Made by a program: the position numbers and the translations under genes | Notes under the pieces: model-generated | What the model was told of the DNA's origin: nothing | Databases searched by the model: none | Seen by the model: only the letters and a program-made list of their open reading frames with translations | Part shown: positions 14,496 to 27,295 of the stretch, one piece after another | How positions within the stretch are numbered: position 1 is the first letter of the stretch | Layout: the number at the start of each line of letters is the position of its first letter | NCBI GenBank assembly: GCA_016946835.1 | Contig: JACVTC010000039.1 | Coordinates: 667,501-731,500, forward strand | Source: Neocallimastix lanati (nom. inval.) | Taxonomy: Eukaryota; Neocallimastigomycota; Neocallimastigomycetes; Neocallimastigales; Neocallimastigaceae | Reading direction: 5' to 3' | Length of the DNA: 64,000 bases

Positions 14496-15917
14496 TTATA
14501 AAATATTATTTAAATTAGTTAAACATTCAAACCACAATTTAGAAAGATCACTTCTATCATATTTTATATTAATTAACTTGGCTTCTTTATTTTTGTATTT
14601 TTCAATTAAGATATTAATTTCATCAGTTTTTGTTTTTATTTTTTTTTTCATTCTCCAAATTCCTTTTATTTTCATTTGGTAATCATAATATGATAAATGT
14701 TCGTGTTCTTTTAATTTATTTATTAATTCATAAAAATTTGGTTTCATTGGAAATAGTTTATTTAAAGAATTATTGAGTGATTCTGAAGCATTATTGGTTA
14801 TATGTTCAATATTATTATAATAATTCCAACTTTTCATATCGTAACCAATTAAATATGTTTCATAAAAATATTCTAAAAATTTTAAAAATTGACAAGAATT
14901 TTTTTCAATGGATTTAGTTTTAATTAATGAAAAAATATCCATTATGTATTCAGGGTTGATAAATGGTAAGTTTGAAATTCCTTTGTAATAATTAAATATT
15001 TTTTCATCATCGTTCACTTCATTACGGCACAATTCATTTTTTTTAATTTCTAATAAATTTTTATAATGCCAAATACAGTATTTAATATTTATATTAGGAA
15101 ATATTTTTTTAACTGCTTTGGATATGCCTTTTTCAAAATCGCAATGTACATTTTTTGGTTCAGTTATAATATTATTATTAGAATTTTGTTTTAATTTATT
15201 GAATAACATTTTATATGTTTTTTGCTTTTTATTTCTTAATATTGCATAAGAAGTAGTATAAAAACTATTCAATTCTTTAACGTAAGTTCTAGTAATAAAC
15301 ACTTGTTGACTAAATTTAGGTGCGATATAAAAAGTACCATCCACAAATATATCATTATTATATTTCTTAAATAATTTTGCTTGAAAAGGGGATTGAAAAA
15401 TTACTAAATCAGAATTTTTGAATATCATAAAATCTTCATTTCGTTCAGTTTTATAATATTCAGATTCATTAGGAATTTCATTAAAAGTTGTTACATTGGA
15501 TGGTAGTTTTTTATTAATACTTCTTAATATTAGAGTTTTAACTGAAATATATTCTGGACACGGATATATAAATCCCATTTCTTTAGAAATTTCATTATAT
15601 AGTCTTTTTCGTTTTATATCAAAAGGATTTGAATGTTTTTTAATTTCATCTTTAATTTTATGTTTCATTACAGATAGGGATACACTATATTCGTTTCCAG
15701 GATGATTATGTAAACTCTCATATTTTAAGATTTCTTTCTCATTATTTAAAATAATAAAAGATTTACATTTATTATTTTTTTTATATTCGGTACATTTATA
15801 AACTCTTGAATTATCTTTCCTTGAATGTGAAAAATTAAATTTATATTGTTTATTAATAATGATTTGTTCTTCTCCTTTATTAGACTCACTTATATAAATA
15901 GTTATGTTTTCTTCCAT
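14496..15917 (-). CDS. MULE transposase with FLYWCH zinc finger
   Basis: This 473-aa intronless protein should bind the element's ends and cut and rejoin DNA in the nucleus. Residues 25-72 form a FLYWCH-type zinc finger with ligands C42, C51, H70 and H72 (LHNHPG). The MULE DDE catalytic core follows: D193 in DIFVDGTFYIAP, D260 in HCDFEKGISKAV, the CxxH motif C281-H284 in KYCIWHYKN, and E379 in NNASESLNNSL. Spacing fits the MULE/FAR1 superfamily. The tail (about 400-473) is Lys-rich. No SWIM finger is seen, so it is shorter than plant MURA proteins. The frame is completely open and all catalytic residues are present, which suggests recent function. It starts at ATG 15917. Context: inside paired TIRs with a 9-bp TSD. 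Confidence 0.93.
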   Translation of the reverse strand: MEENITIYISESNKGEEQIIINKQYKFNFSHSRKDNSRVYKCTEYKKNNKCKSFIILNNEKEILKYESLHNHPGNEYSVSLSVMKHKIKDEIKKHSNPFDIKRKRLYNEISKEMGFIYPCPEYISVKTLILRSINKKLPSNVTTFNEIPNESEYYKTERNEDFMIFKNSDLVIFQSPFQAKLFKKYNNDIFVDGTFYIAPKFSQQVFITRTYVKELNSFYTTSYAILRNKKQKTYKMLFNKLKQNSNNNIITEPKNVHCDFEKGISKAVKKIFPNINIKYCIWHYKNLLEIKKNELCRNEVNDDEKIFNYYKGISNLPFINPEYIMDIFSLIKTKSIEKNSCQFLKFLEYFYETYLIGYDMKSWNYYNNIEHITNNASESLNNSLNKLFPMKPNFYELINKLKEHEHLSYYDYQMKIKGIWRMKKKIKTKTDEINILIEKYKNKEAKLINIKYDRSDLSKLWFECLTNLNNIL

Positions 15918-16329
15918 TTATAAATTTTAATATATAGTTTTTAATTATATCTTTTAAATTATTATATTAATTATCTAAATATTATTTTTTAATATTAATT
16001 CTGAACAATTAAATATTCAATTTTTTTTAAAAGATAAAAAGTATTTTAATTATTTCTTTTTCTTTTAATTTTTTTTAAAAAAAAACAGATACATAAAGTA
16101 TATATGAAAATATTTTAATTTTTATTATTTAAAAATAAATTATTTATTTAATGTATATAAAAAAAATTTAATTATTTATTTATTCTAAATTAATATTAAT
16201 TATTTTTTTTAATATATACTAATAAAGAATTTATGAATTAATTAATTATTTTATTTATATTATAATCTAATTAAATTATTAACTTTTAAGTCTTTTTAAA
16301 ACAACAAATATATATAGCATTTTTTAGCA
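15918..16329. other. AT-rich 5' flank of the MULE transposase
   Basis: Probable promoter and leader DNA for the - strand transposase. It is A/T runs only, and no clear element is recognisable. Confidence 0.4.
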
Positions 16330-16690
16330 TATAAAGTAGAACTGGGCTTTCTTCTGGTTGTTATGTGGCGGACTTAATAATCATCTGGTATCTATTCTTT
16401 ATCTGATTTTCCCGATAGGGTTTGGAGAAAGGGTAAAGGGGTTATAATGGCACAATTTCAGGTAAGTATTAATTCCGCTCCTACCATTATTGGATTGCCA
16501 CGTATTTAATTTCTATATTTGATCACCCATGGCATCTTAGTGTAGTTGTATAGCTTATACTGTGAGGGTTACGAGTTCAATTTCTATAGGATAACACGGA
16601 TGTTATTTGACATGTCTACTGGAGCTACCTCTGCTTAGGAATTTGGAGCGCCGACGTCGTACTGATATAGTATAAGATATATATACCAAA
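16330..16690 (+). other. GC-richer island with tRNA-like segment (SINE candidate)
   Basis: This roughly 360-bp block is much richer in G/C than its surroundings and lies inside the MULE. At 16538-16548 TAGTGTAGTTG resembles a Pol III A box, and at 16574-16584 AGTTCAATTTC resembles a B box. Between them ACTGTGAGG looks like the anticodon-arm region of a His/Val-type tRNA. The tRNA stems do not pair well, so a working tRNA is unlikely; a tRNA-derived SINE head or old tRNA relic is possible. A perfect splice-donor consensus, CAG|GTAAGTAT, occurs at 16459-16469. No open frame spans the block. It may be a nested SINE, a captured host fragment, or MULE regulatory DNA. Confidence 0.4.
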
Positions 16691-17462
16691 GTATATATGT
16701 TCTTTACAAGCCCATATATATAATATGGAATAGACATGTGAATTCATATGTGTAAAAAACCTATTTATATATCTCTACAAAACGGTTGCTGTAATATATA
16801 AATAGTAATTGAAATGTGAACAACAAATTTTAATTTTTGAAATTTCAATTTACAGCTATAATTTAAGTCTTATAAAAATATTATTTTGTAATTTTTATTA
16901 TTATTTAATATTTTATTTATAAATTATATATAAAATAAAAGGTTTAATTCTATTATTAAGATGTTATAATAACAACTAAAGTTTTAGTTATAATATAAAA
17001 AATTAATATTTTAAATAATATTAATTTAAATATAAATTTATAAAATAAAATTTTTTAATAATAAAATATAAAAATATTATATTGATATAAATAATAAAAT
17101 ATAAAAATATAAAAATATAAAAATATAATATTAATAGAAAAATATAAAAATATAATATCAATAATAAAATATAAAATATAAAAATATAATATAAATATTA
17201 ATAATAAAATATAAAAAATAAGGTTATAAAGAAAATAATTATTTATCATTTTCCTTATAACATGATTGTCAAAAAAAAAAAAAATTATATAAAAATATTT
17301 TATTTTTTATTGACCTTTTTAATTTTTATTTATTTATTTATTTACTTATTTATTTATACATTTATTTCTTTTTTACTTAAAATTATATTAAATTTTATGG
17401 CGTAATAATATAAATTTTAAAAGCCACAAATAAATAGATGGCTTATTAAAATTTCAAAAAAA
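16691..17462. other. AT-rich right arm of the MULE
   Basis: ATATAAAAAT repeats at about 17065-17220 and TTTA repeats near 17325-17360. Inverted similarity to the left subterminal region (GGCTTTTAAAATTT read on the - strand, near 17410-17435) is visible. Confidence 0.5.
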
Positions 17463-17488
17463 AAAAATTGGCGAAATGGACCACATTC
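17463..17488 (-). repeat. MULE terminal inverted repeat, right
   Basis: Read on the - strand it begins GAATGTGGTCCATTTCGCCA and then a T run. The GGTCCA and CGCCAATTT blocks match the left TIR exactly; the three bases between them are TTT here and AAA at the left. Confidence 0.85.
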
Positions 17489-17497
17489 ATGTTAGAA
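17489..17497. repeat. MULE target-site duplication, right
   Basis: ATGTTAGAA, the perfect partner of 11984-11992, directly outside the right TIR. Confidence 0.85.
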
Positions 17498-17682
17498 TAT
17501 GTGAAATGTATGAAAAATAAGCTTCAAATGTATTAATACATATTGTAGTATATGTAATATATAAGCCACAATTTATTAATTTAGAATAATTACTTAATTA
17601 TTCTAAGTAATTCTTTATCATAAAATATATTAATAAAATTGACATAAATATAAACTACAAATTCCATAACTCTTAACATATA

Positions 17683-17713
<31 letters not shown>

Positions 17714-18256
17714 ATATAAATATTATATAAAATTATTAATGACCAAAAACAGTAAAGATAATACATTATTATAATTAACTAACTAATTAATTAATTAGTT
17801 ATTATTATTTATTATTTCAATTATATATACATAGATACATATATATTTAATATTTATATATAAAAAAAAAAAAAATGGTTAGATAAATATAAAAATACAA
17901 ATAAATAAAAAAATTCTATTAATTTTTTTTTTTTTTTGTATTTCTGAATAGTGATTTAGTTTATTTATAAAGTCTATTTTTATTTTTATTTTTATTATTA
18001 TTTATAATTTTATTAATTTTAGTTTTTTTATATTTATTTTTTTTTTCTATTTTTTATTATAATTCAACAAATTTATATTTATATATATATATATATATAA
18101 TAATAATATATATATATTTACATCTATTTTATTATTTAATATTATTATTTTATTATTATTTTTATTATAATTTTTATTATTTATTACATCGGTTTATTAT
18201 TATTATTATTGTTATTATAATTACAATGATTTTTATTTTCTTTTTATTTCTTTTTC

Positions 18257-18292
<36 letters not shown>

Positions 18293-18297
18293 TTTTT
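17498..18297. other. Intergenic, AT-rich
   Basis: AAAT, TA and TTA simple repeats and T tracts; no gene seen. It is the 3' flank of the Asn-rich gene. Confidence 0.5.
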
Positions 18298-18870
18298 TTA
18301 TTTTGAATTTTTCTCAATAGGTAAATTTAAGGCATCGTTAAAGGAAATGATATCTGTTGAGGGATGATCTTTATCATTTTCATCCATGGAATAAATAGTG
18401 GTATTTCCAGTATCTGTTGTAACCACAGATGATTTTCTAGGTTTTAATTTTACTGAATTTCGTAGGTGTTGATAAGAGACTCTAATAGCATTTTTTAATC
18501 CTTTTTTAGGTATTTCATTTTGAGATTGAGGACAATTTTCAATATAAAATTGATGATAGTCTTTATTTATTGAATTTCTATAATCATAGACATTAAATTT
18601 ATCAGTATTTGAAAGATTTTCTTTTAAAGGAAGAGTGTTATTATTATTATCATAATCATTATTTGAAGAATAATAATTTGAATATTTTGATAAATAAGGT
18701 AATTCTTGAATGGCGTAAAGTGAATTCCAATTATTATTTTCTTGTTTATCATTAGTTAAGGTTTGTGGCCTATTGATTAATAATTCTGAAGTTAATGAAT
18801 TATCTTCTTTCATGATAGAATCTGAATCATTAACATTAACATTAACATTAACATTATAATTATAATTATA

Positions 18871-18934
<64 letters not shown>

Positions 18935-20046
18935 AAAGAAGTTTTTGTAATAACAGTGGGTATCGTTGAAGTAGATGATATACAGAAAGAATTTGAGTTT
19001 AAATTAGAATTAGAATTAGAATTAGAATTAGAATTAGAATTAGAATCTATTATTGTATTTGAATTGATATTATTATTATTTATAAAGTAAGATTCTTGAT
19101 TATTTTTTTTTTCTTTAAAATTTAATTGATAATTCAATAATTCCATAATAATTTCTTCTGGTATATTATCAATTTCATAATTTGAATTATATTTTAATTT
19201 ATATTCAATGGTTTGAATATCATAATCTGTTAACATACATTTTTTCCCCTTATTTATATTATTACAATTATTACTGTGGATGTCAAAGTTATTGATGTTA
19301 AGGTTGTTGTTGTTAATGTTACTATTGAAGTTTTGGTTGTATGGTATCCTAAAATCTGAATTTGAATTTGGAATTGAATTTGAATTTGAATTTGGAAAGG
19401 GATTACTATTAATAAAGTGATCAAAAATAGGAGATTTATTATTACTATCATTAATAGATTTATTTCTATAAGATTCCGAAGAATTTATTTTTGTTGATAA
19501 GTCTACCTTATTTTCAATTTCAACCGAATTATTTTTATATATATTTTTATCAATAAATTCTTTTAATAATTCATTAATACTTAAGTTTATATAATCGGTA
19601 TTTTTTATTTCATGCTTTACATAGTTTTTCCATTCCATAATATCTTTTTCCTCAATATGTTCCGGTATAATAACATTATTATTACTATTACTACTACTAT
19701 TGTTATTATTATAGGTATTACTAATATGACTATTGTTGATGTTCATGGGATGATAATTTTCATTATTGCTATAGAGATAATCAATACTATCGGATAACCA
19801 TTTTTTTCTTTTTAAATTGTTATCAGTATGAGTATTTACATTTATTTGACTGTTACTTCTGTGAATAAAATTACTGGCATTGATTCGATCATTATTTCTA
19901 TCGTAAAAACTGGTATCTGAATCGAAATCATTAATCATTTTTTTATATTTATTTTTTCCGAACTTATATTCCAGCTCAGAGGTTGAAAAACTATATTTTT
20001 GTTTCCAACTTGAACGATTTAAAACAGATTTTCCCCATTTCAGCAT
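18298..20046 (-). CDS. Asn-rich protein of unknown function
   Basis: A single open frame of 582 aa, intronless as read. I do not recognise the family. The N-terminus (1-40) is basic and aromatic (MLKWGKSVLNRSSWKQKY). The middle is dominated by Asn/Ser low complexity: an SNSN dipeptide stretch (about 335-350), a pure Asn run of about 20 (around 375-395) and NVNVNVN. The C-terminal part (about 510-582) is the least repetitive, with GLKNAIRVSYQHLRNSVKLK followed by a Ser/Thr/Asp-rich tail ending in NLPIEKNSK. No signal peptide or membrane helix is seen. The Asn and Ser-Asn runs come from AAT and AATTCT microsatellites in frame, as is common in this AT-rich genome. Codon use and a long open frame in AT-rich DNA argue that it is real. 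It might be an intrinsically disordered signalling or nuclear protein, but nothing fixes that. Confidence 0.75.
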
Positions 20047-20459
20047 ACTATTTGTATTATTATTATTATTTTTTTTATATATAGTATTTAAAACAGTTTA
20101 TAAAATATAATTTTAAATTAGTTAATAAATAATATTTTAGATATATATATTAATTATAAAATAAATTTTAGGAGAAACTTATATATATATAGTTAATTAT
20201 ATTCAATTAAAATTTATTTTTAAAATTATTATTATCCTTTCTTTCTTTCTATTAATTTCATATATATATATTAATATTATATATATAAATTTATATTATT
20301 ATATTAAAAAAAAATAATATAATAATATTTGTATATAGTCATTATTACTATTATCAGTTATTAAATATAAAATATTATTGAATTTTATAATTTGTTATAT
20401 TTATGTTTTAAGAATTGTTTAAGAATATAATACATTGTATATTTTTGTTGTTTATATTA

Positions 20460-20505
<46 letters not shown>

Positions 20506-21093
20506 ATAATAAAATAAATAAAAATAAATAAACTTCAAATATATATAGATAATAAAAATAAAATTATATATTATATAAAATATTTACATAACAAAAAAAG
20601 TAGCTTTGTTTATTAATGATATTGAGATATGTTCGAAATGTATGGTTTAGTATCTTTTTTTTTTTTTTTTTTTTTTTTTTTCTTAAAATACTTGTTTTAT
20701 TATTATTTCAGGTAATTGAATAGTTTTATTAAATAAAAAAGTTTATTATTTTGTATCCAATAAAATAAAAAAAAGATAGGGTAAATAAATTTCACAATTT
20801 AATATATATATTTATATTTTGAAAATCTATTATGATAATGAATTATAAAGATAAATTTATTAAAAATGAAAATTGAAGTTGATTTTCATAAGTTTTTTTT
20901 GTTTTCTGTTTTTTGTTTTGAAGATAAATTTAAAAATTACATAATAAAATATATATATAAAAAAAAACTTTTCTTTTTTTTATAAAAAACAAATAAATTA
21001 TATAAAGAGAGAACTTTGATTAAAAGTAACCTTTTTATATATATTTAAAAAACAAACAAAACAAAGCAAAAATAAAATAAAGAATAATAATAG

Positions 21094-21132
<39 letters not shown>

Positions 21133-21362
21133 AATTTTTAAAATAAAAAAAAATAATAATGAAAAAAGTTTAAATTTTAATAAAAATTTTTTTTAATATA
21201 AAATTTCTGTTTTTTTTTTTTAAATTTGAATATATTAATATATATGATAATATATTATAATATATATTTAATATAAAATAGTTACTGTTTTTTTTTTTTT
21301 ATAAAGATTTTAAATTTTCATTATTGATATTTTCATTATTATTATTTTACATCTTTATTATT

Positions 21363-21405
<43 letters not shown>

Positions 21406-23245
21406 TTATTGATATTTTCATTATTATTATTTTACATCTTTATTATTATTTATTATTATTATTATTATTATTAATTATTATATTTTATTATTATTAATTA
21501 TTATTTTTTATTATTATTAATTATTATTTTTTATTATTATTAATTATTATTTTTTTTTATTATTAATTATTATTTTTTATTATTATTAATTATTATTTTT
21601 TAATATTATTATTTTATTATTGATCATTATTTATTTTAAAACATTTTGATATTAAAAAAAAATTAAATTTTAATAAATTATGAAATTGTATTTATATATA
21701 ATATAAAGTTTAAATATGAACAATAGATATTATAATATGAATCTATTTAATATACCAATAATATATTAATATATGAATTAGATTAATTTGGTATATTTTA
21801 TCTATAAAAAAATTAAATACAAATTTTCATAATAGTTAAAGTTTACATATATTTAATAGGTTTAAACATAATTAAATAAGTCAAATCTTAAATTACTAAT
21901 CTATGTAAACTAACTCAATTCTAATATTATAATATAATATAATATAATATAATAACATATATATAACAAAATCTAATTTTAATTTTATTATGTATTAAGA
22001 TTAAAAAAGAAAAAAAAAAAAAAGTTACAAATTAAACTTTAAAATATAAAATGTTTTTTTTTTTTTCAATTTTAAATTTTTATTAATATTTGTAGCACGT
22101 TTACTAGTATTATCTATTAATATATTATTTGAATATACTGATAATATATGATAGAATAGATTGATTGTCAAGTATTTCTCATCCACCATTTCAAAAAATT
22201 ATAATTTTTTTATTTTTTATTTTACTTTATTTTATTTTATTTTTGAAATTTTTTTTTTTTTTTTAATTTTGGTTTATAATATTTAATTTTGTTTGACTTT
22301 TTTCTTTTCTCTTTTTCTTTGTGTAAAAAAAAAAAAAAATTAAAAAAAATAGAAAAATAATTAGAAAAATAAATTTAGAATTTTACAAAAAATAAATAAA
22401 TAAATAAATAAATAATAACAATAGTATTATTATTAATTATAATTTATGTTGATATTAATAATTAATTATAAATTTTTTTCTATTTAAAAAAAATATATAT
22501 ATAAAACAAGTTATATAAATATTATATAGTTATTAAAGAGACTTTAATTATTTTTTGAGTTTAAAATCTCATCAAAATGTTTTTTATTGAAAAGAAAAAA
22601 TAAATAAATAAATAAATAAATAAATAGATAAATAAAAAAAGTATTTCTAGAAAAGTATATTTAGATCCTAAATCAAATCTATAGTACTTTTGAATAAAAA
22701 AAATTGAATAGAAGTATTCATTTGATTTAAGAAAAAAAAATATTAATAAATATATATAAATGTAAATATAAATATAAAAATTATGAAAAAGACATTTAAT
22801 TTAAACTAAATAATTTTATATATCTATAAAATATATATATATATATATATATATTTGATAATAGTCTCGTTAATTAATTAAGAATGAAGTAAACGATATT
22901 AAAAGTAAATGATAAAATAAATTAAATTATTTAATAATATCATTTAATGACATTTAAAATTTAAAATAAAATAAAATTAAATAAAATAATAATAAAAAAA
23001 AGAGAGAGGAATTAAAAATTTTAATTAAGAAAATTAAAATTAACAATTATTCATATTTAATTTTTTAACTATCTATTTATATATATATATCTTAATAAAT
23101 TTATGATAAATTGTTTTGGAAAGAACGGCTTAATTATAATTTTATCAGAATAAATTCATATAGGAAATGAAACTTTTTATTTATTTTATTTATTCATATT
23201 AATAATAATATTATTATTTTAATGATGATGATGATTATCAATAAT

Positions 23246-23294
<49 letters not shown>

Positions 23295-23873
23295 GAATAA
23301 CATTTCAAGCCTAAAAAATCAATATTTATATATAAATATATATTAAAATAAAATATCAAATTAACAGCAGGAGAAATAATTATATAATTTATTAAAATAT
23401 TTTGTTAAAATAACAACAACAACAATAATAATAATAATAATAATAATAATTATAATAATAAAAGTAAAACAAATAATAGCAATTAATAACAATAACAACA
23501 TATATAATGAAATAATAAAAATGATTAAATCAAATATTTAAATTCGATTCTTTCTTTTGACAACTAATTTTGTATAAATAAAAATTACTTTTGAATAGTT
23601 TTCTTTAAAAAAAAATTTAATTATATCTATTTTTATATAGATTAAAATAATTAATTTAAAAAAAGTAGATATATATTTATATATTTATATATTTATATAT
23701 TTATTTTATTTTTCTATTGCTTTAGAATAATCTATATAATAAATATATATGGTATAGAAAATATAGAATATAGAATATAGAAAATGAAACAAAAAAACAA
23801 GAAAGTCGAAAAATAACAAAAAAGATTTTTAATTAAAACAGAAGGTTTATCATGTGGTAAGAGAAAAGGTAAA

Positions 23874-23917
<44 letters not shown>

Positions 23918-25827
23918 GTATATATATGTACATATATGTAGATTGTGTTTATTGTCTAATAAAGAAAAAAGGAAATTTTTTTTTATATATTTTTTTCTAT
24001 TTTCATTTTCATTTTTTAAACTTTTTAACATGATTAAATTTAATTTAAGAATCTTAAAACTTTTATTTCATTATTACTATTTAAAGAAAAAACAAAATTA
24101 TAATGTTCCATTTGGACAAATAATATTTATTATTATTTGTTATTAATTATTATTATTATTAATTTTTGAGTTCTTTTTTTTTTTTTATTTTTATAAAAAA
24201 GAAAATAATATTTATATATTCATATACTTGATTAAATAAATAAAGTTAAAGTTCACAATTGTTGTTATAAGAAAAAAAATTTATTTTTAATTTAAAAAGT
24301 GAATACAAAATATAATAAAATAAAAAATTATATATATAATTAAAAGTATAATAAATAATTGAATAATAAATAATTGAATAATAAATAATAAATAATAAAT
24401 CATAAATTATAAATAATAAATAATAAATAATAAATAATAATGAGCATAACTAAAATGTATATAACATTGTTAGTATTATTGAAAAATGAAAAAGAAAAAG
24501 AAAAAAAATTATAATAGTTGATAATAATTATAAGTAAGAAAGACAAATAAAAAGTAAAAATCATCAATACTATCGCAACTAAATTCATCAAAAAAAAAAA
24601 AAAAAAAAGTAGATTCAATTTTTATTTATTTAAATTTATTTTATTTTTTTTTTTTTAATTCCATAAAATAAAATCTCAAAAATTCAAATAATAAGTTTTT
24701 ATTAAACCATTTTTCCAATATATTAATAATTTATTAATAATATATGTGTTAAATATATTAAAATATATTCTAAAATTAACTTATTTCTCATTTTTTTTAA
24801 ATAATAAATAATAATAAATAATAAATAATAAATAATAAATAAATTATATTTTATAATTCATAATATATAATAAATAATAAAATAAATAAATAATAAATAA
24901 TAAATAAATTATATTATATAATACATAATATATATTAATTTATTAGAACCATAATAGAAACTTAAATGAATATCATATAGTAAAGTTATTTAATAATATT
25001 AACATAATAATAATCATCATATCATTAATATTATAATTTAATTATAATTTTAAGACAAAAAAAAAGCAATAAAATAATTAATTTATATTATTTATTTATA
25101 TTCATTAAATAATAATATTTTATTTATAATTGAACATTTCATTAAAATATTAATAGTATTAATAATGATTAAATATTAAACATTTCATATTCGTATCAAT
25201 TTTTTATTTAATTAATTCTTAATAATAAATATAAAAAGAATAACATAATGAAAAAAAAAAAAAAGGTAATTTCCAATAATGAAATATTCATAATATATTT
25301 ATAAAAAAAAAAAACCTTTTTTTTTTTTATAAACTTATATTAATAATAAAATATAAAATAATAAAATATATATATTGTAAAATATAGAATAATACAATAT
25401 AAAACATATATATTAATTATAAATTTCATTATGATGAATCTAGTCAAATTTAATATATCATATTATTAATCTAAAAATATTATTATGTATTGTTTTGGGA
25501 GATATAATTTTTATGTTTTTCTTTAATAATTATTGGAATGTTCAAATAAGAAATGGTTACAAATAAATTATTTTTTCTTATAAAATATTTATCAAAATTT
25601 TATTATTATTTTTTTATTTTTATAGAAATAAAGTTTATTCATTTATTATATTAAAAAATTAATATCACCAAATATGGTTAATATTATTTTTTTCATTATA
25701 AAAAGTCATATATATCATTTAACGTGTTTTTATTGGTTAATTTCATTTATATTAAATAAAAGAAAGTAAAAAAAAAAATTAAAAAATGAAGAAAAAAAAG
25801 CAATAATAATAAATTAATAAATATTGA
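20047..25827. other. Gene-poor AT-rich region
   Basis: About 5.8 kb without a convincing gene. It holds long T tracts (20461-20499, 20660-20680, 23252-23289), an A tract (21093-21131), (TAA)n at about 23430-23460 and 23875-23915, (TA)n at about 22825-22855, AAATA repeats and early AATAAAT heptamers (24370-24440, 24800-24910). Open frames here are low-complexity Phe/Ile/Leu/Tyr strings and are not listed as genes. Confidence 0.6.
21340..21625. repeat. TTA-rich tandem repeats
   Basis: A roughly 85-bp unit (TTGATATTTTCATTATTATT, then TTTACATCTTTATTATTATT) occurs twice, at about 21324 and 21409. It is followed by several copies of a roughly 22-bp unit, TTATTATTAATTATTATTTT. Confidence 0.8.
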
Positions 25828-25962
<135 letters not shown>

Positions 25963-26089
25963 TAATAATAATTAAGGGAAATATATTAAGAAATAAAATT
26001 AAAATATGAGAAAACAAAAAGTTATAACAAAAAATTTTTAAATGATTTTTCTGATAAATTAATTACATTAATGAATAATAATTACATAA

Positions 26090-27295
26090 TAATAAATAAT
26101 AAATAATAATATAAATAATAAATAAATAATAAATAATTAAATATTAAATATTAACTAATTGAATAAATAATAAATAAATAATAATAAATAATAAATAATA
26201 AATAATAAATAATAAATAATAAATAATAAATAATAAATAATAAATAATAAATAATAAATAATAAATAATAAATAATAAATAATAAATAATAAATAATAAA
26301 TAATAAATAATAAATAATAAATAATAAATAAATAATAATAAATAATAAATAATAAATAATAAATAATAAATAATAAATAATAAAAATAATAATAATAATA
26401 ATAATAATAATAGATAATAAATAATTAATAAATAATTAATAATAAATAATAGATAATAAATAATTAATAAATAATAAATAATAAATAATAATAGAGAACA
26501 TTAATTAATAAATAATAAATAATAAATAATAAATAATAATAGAGAACATTTATTAATAAATAATAAATAATAAATAATAATAGAGAACATTTATTAATAA
26601 ATAATAAATAATAAATAATAATAGAGAACATTTATTAATAAATAATAAATAATAAATAATAATAGAGAACATTTATTAATAAATAATAAATAATAAATAA
26701 TAATAGAGAACATTTATTAATAAATAATAAATAATAAATAATAATAGAGAACATTTATTAATAAATAATAAATAATAAATAATAATAGAGAACATTTATT
26801 AATAAATAATAAATAATAAATAATAATAGAGAACATTTATTAATAAATAATAAATAATAAATAATAATAGAGAACATTTATTAATAAATAATAAATAATA
26901 AATAATAATAGAGAACATTTATTAATAAATAATAAATAATAAATAATAATAGAGAACATTTATTAATAAATAATAAATAATAAATAATAATAGAGAACAT
27001 TTATTAATAAATAATAAATAATAAATAATAATAGAGAACATTTATTAATAAATAATAAATAATAAATAATAATAGAGAACATTTATTAATAAATAATAAA
27101 TAAATAATAATAGAGAACATTTATTAATAAATAATAAATAATAAATAATAATAGAGAACATTTATTAATAAATAATAAATAATAAATAATAATAGAGAAC
27201 ATTTATTAATAAATAATAAATAATAAATAATAAATAATAAATAATAAATAATAAATAATTGAATAATAAATAATACATAATAATTAATAAATAAT
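26090..27295. repeat. AATAAAT heptanucleotide array
   Basis: Mostly perfect AATAAAT repeats (about 26180-26390), interrupted by (TAA)n and by AATTAAATATTAAATATTAA blocks also found at 62.5 and 63.5 kb. The array includes the 41-bp minisatellite listed separately. Confidence 0.95.
26494..27210. repeat. 41-bp AGAGAACATTTATT minisatellite, about 18 copies
   Basis: Each unit is AGAGAACATTTATTAATAAA followed by three AATAAAT-type heptamers and ATAATA. All copies but the first (ATTAATT variant) and one short one (near 27100) look identical by eye, which points to very recent amplification from a heptamer array. A single unit recurs at about 63413. Confidence 0.95.

Larger units (their letters stand above)
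11993..17488. mobile_element. Mutator-like (MULE) DNA transposon, complete
   Basis: This 5,496-bp element is bounded by inverted terminal repeats and a perfect 9-bp target duplication (ATGTTAGAA). It contains, left to right, a 2-kb satellite of about 50-bp monomers, an uninterrupted transposase gene on the - strand, a GC-richer island with a tRNA-like segment, and AT-rich DNA to the right end. The first 27 bp of the two ends match in most positions, and weaker inverted similarity (GGCTTTT...AAATT) continues further in. A perfect TSD plus an open transposase suggests recent insertion and possible autonomy. The tandem array and island inside the TIRs are unusual cargo; MULEs are known to pick up host DNA. 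The element separates the TTTGGACATG satellite from the Asn-rich gene. Confidence 0.9.

Noticed and set aside
16459-16469. Reverse complement of the U1 snRNA 5' end (ATACTTACCTG)
   Set aside because: The following sequence does not resemble the U1 stem-loop 1; a splice-donor consensus on the + strand is simpler.
16530-16600. A functional tRNA gene
   Set aside because: A and B boxes are fair, but the D, anticodon and T stems do not pair properly.
23732-24618. Several 65-99-codon frames at 23.7-24.6 kb
   Set aside because: All are Phe/Leu/Ile/Tyr low complexity from simple repeats, without splice partners or motifs.
26494-27210. CRISPR-like array
   Set aside because: There are no unique spacers; whole units are identical, and the organism is a eukaryote.
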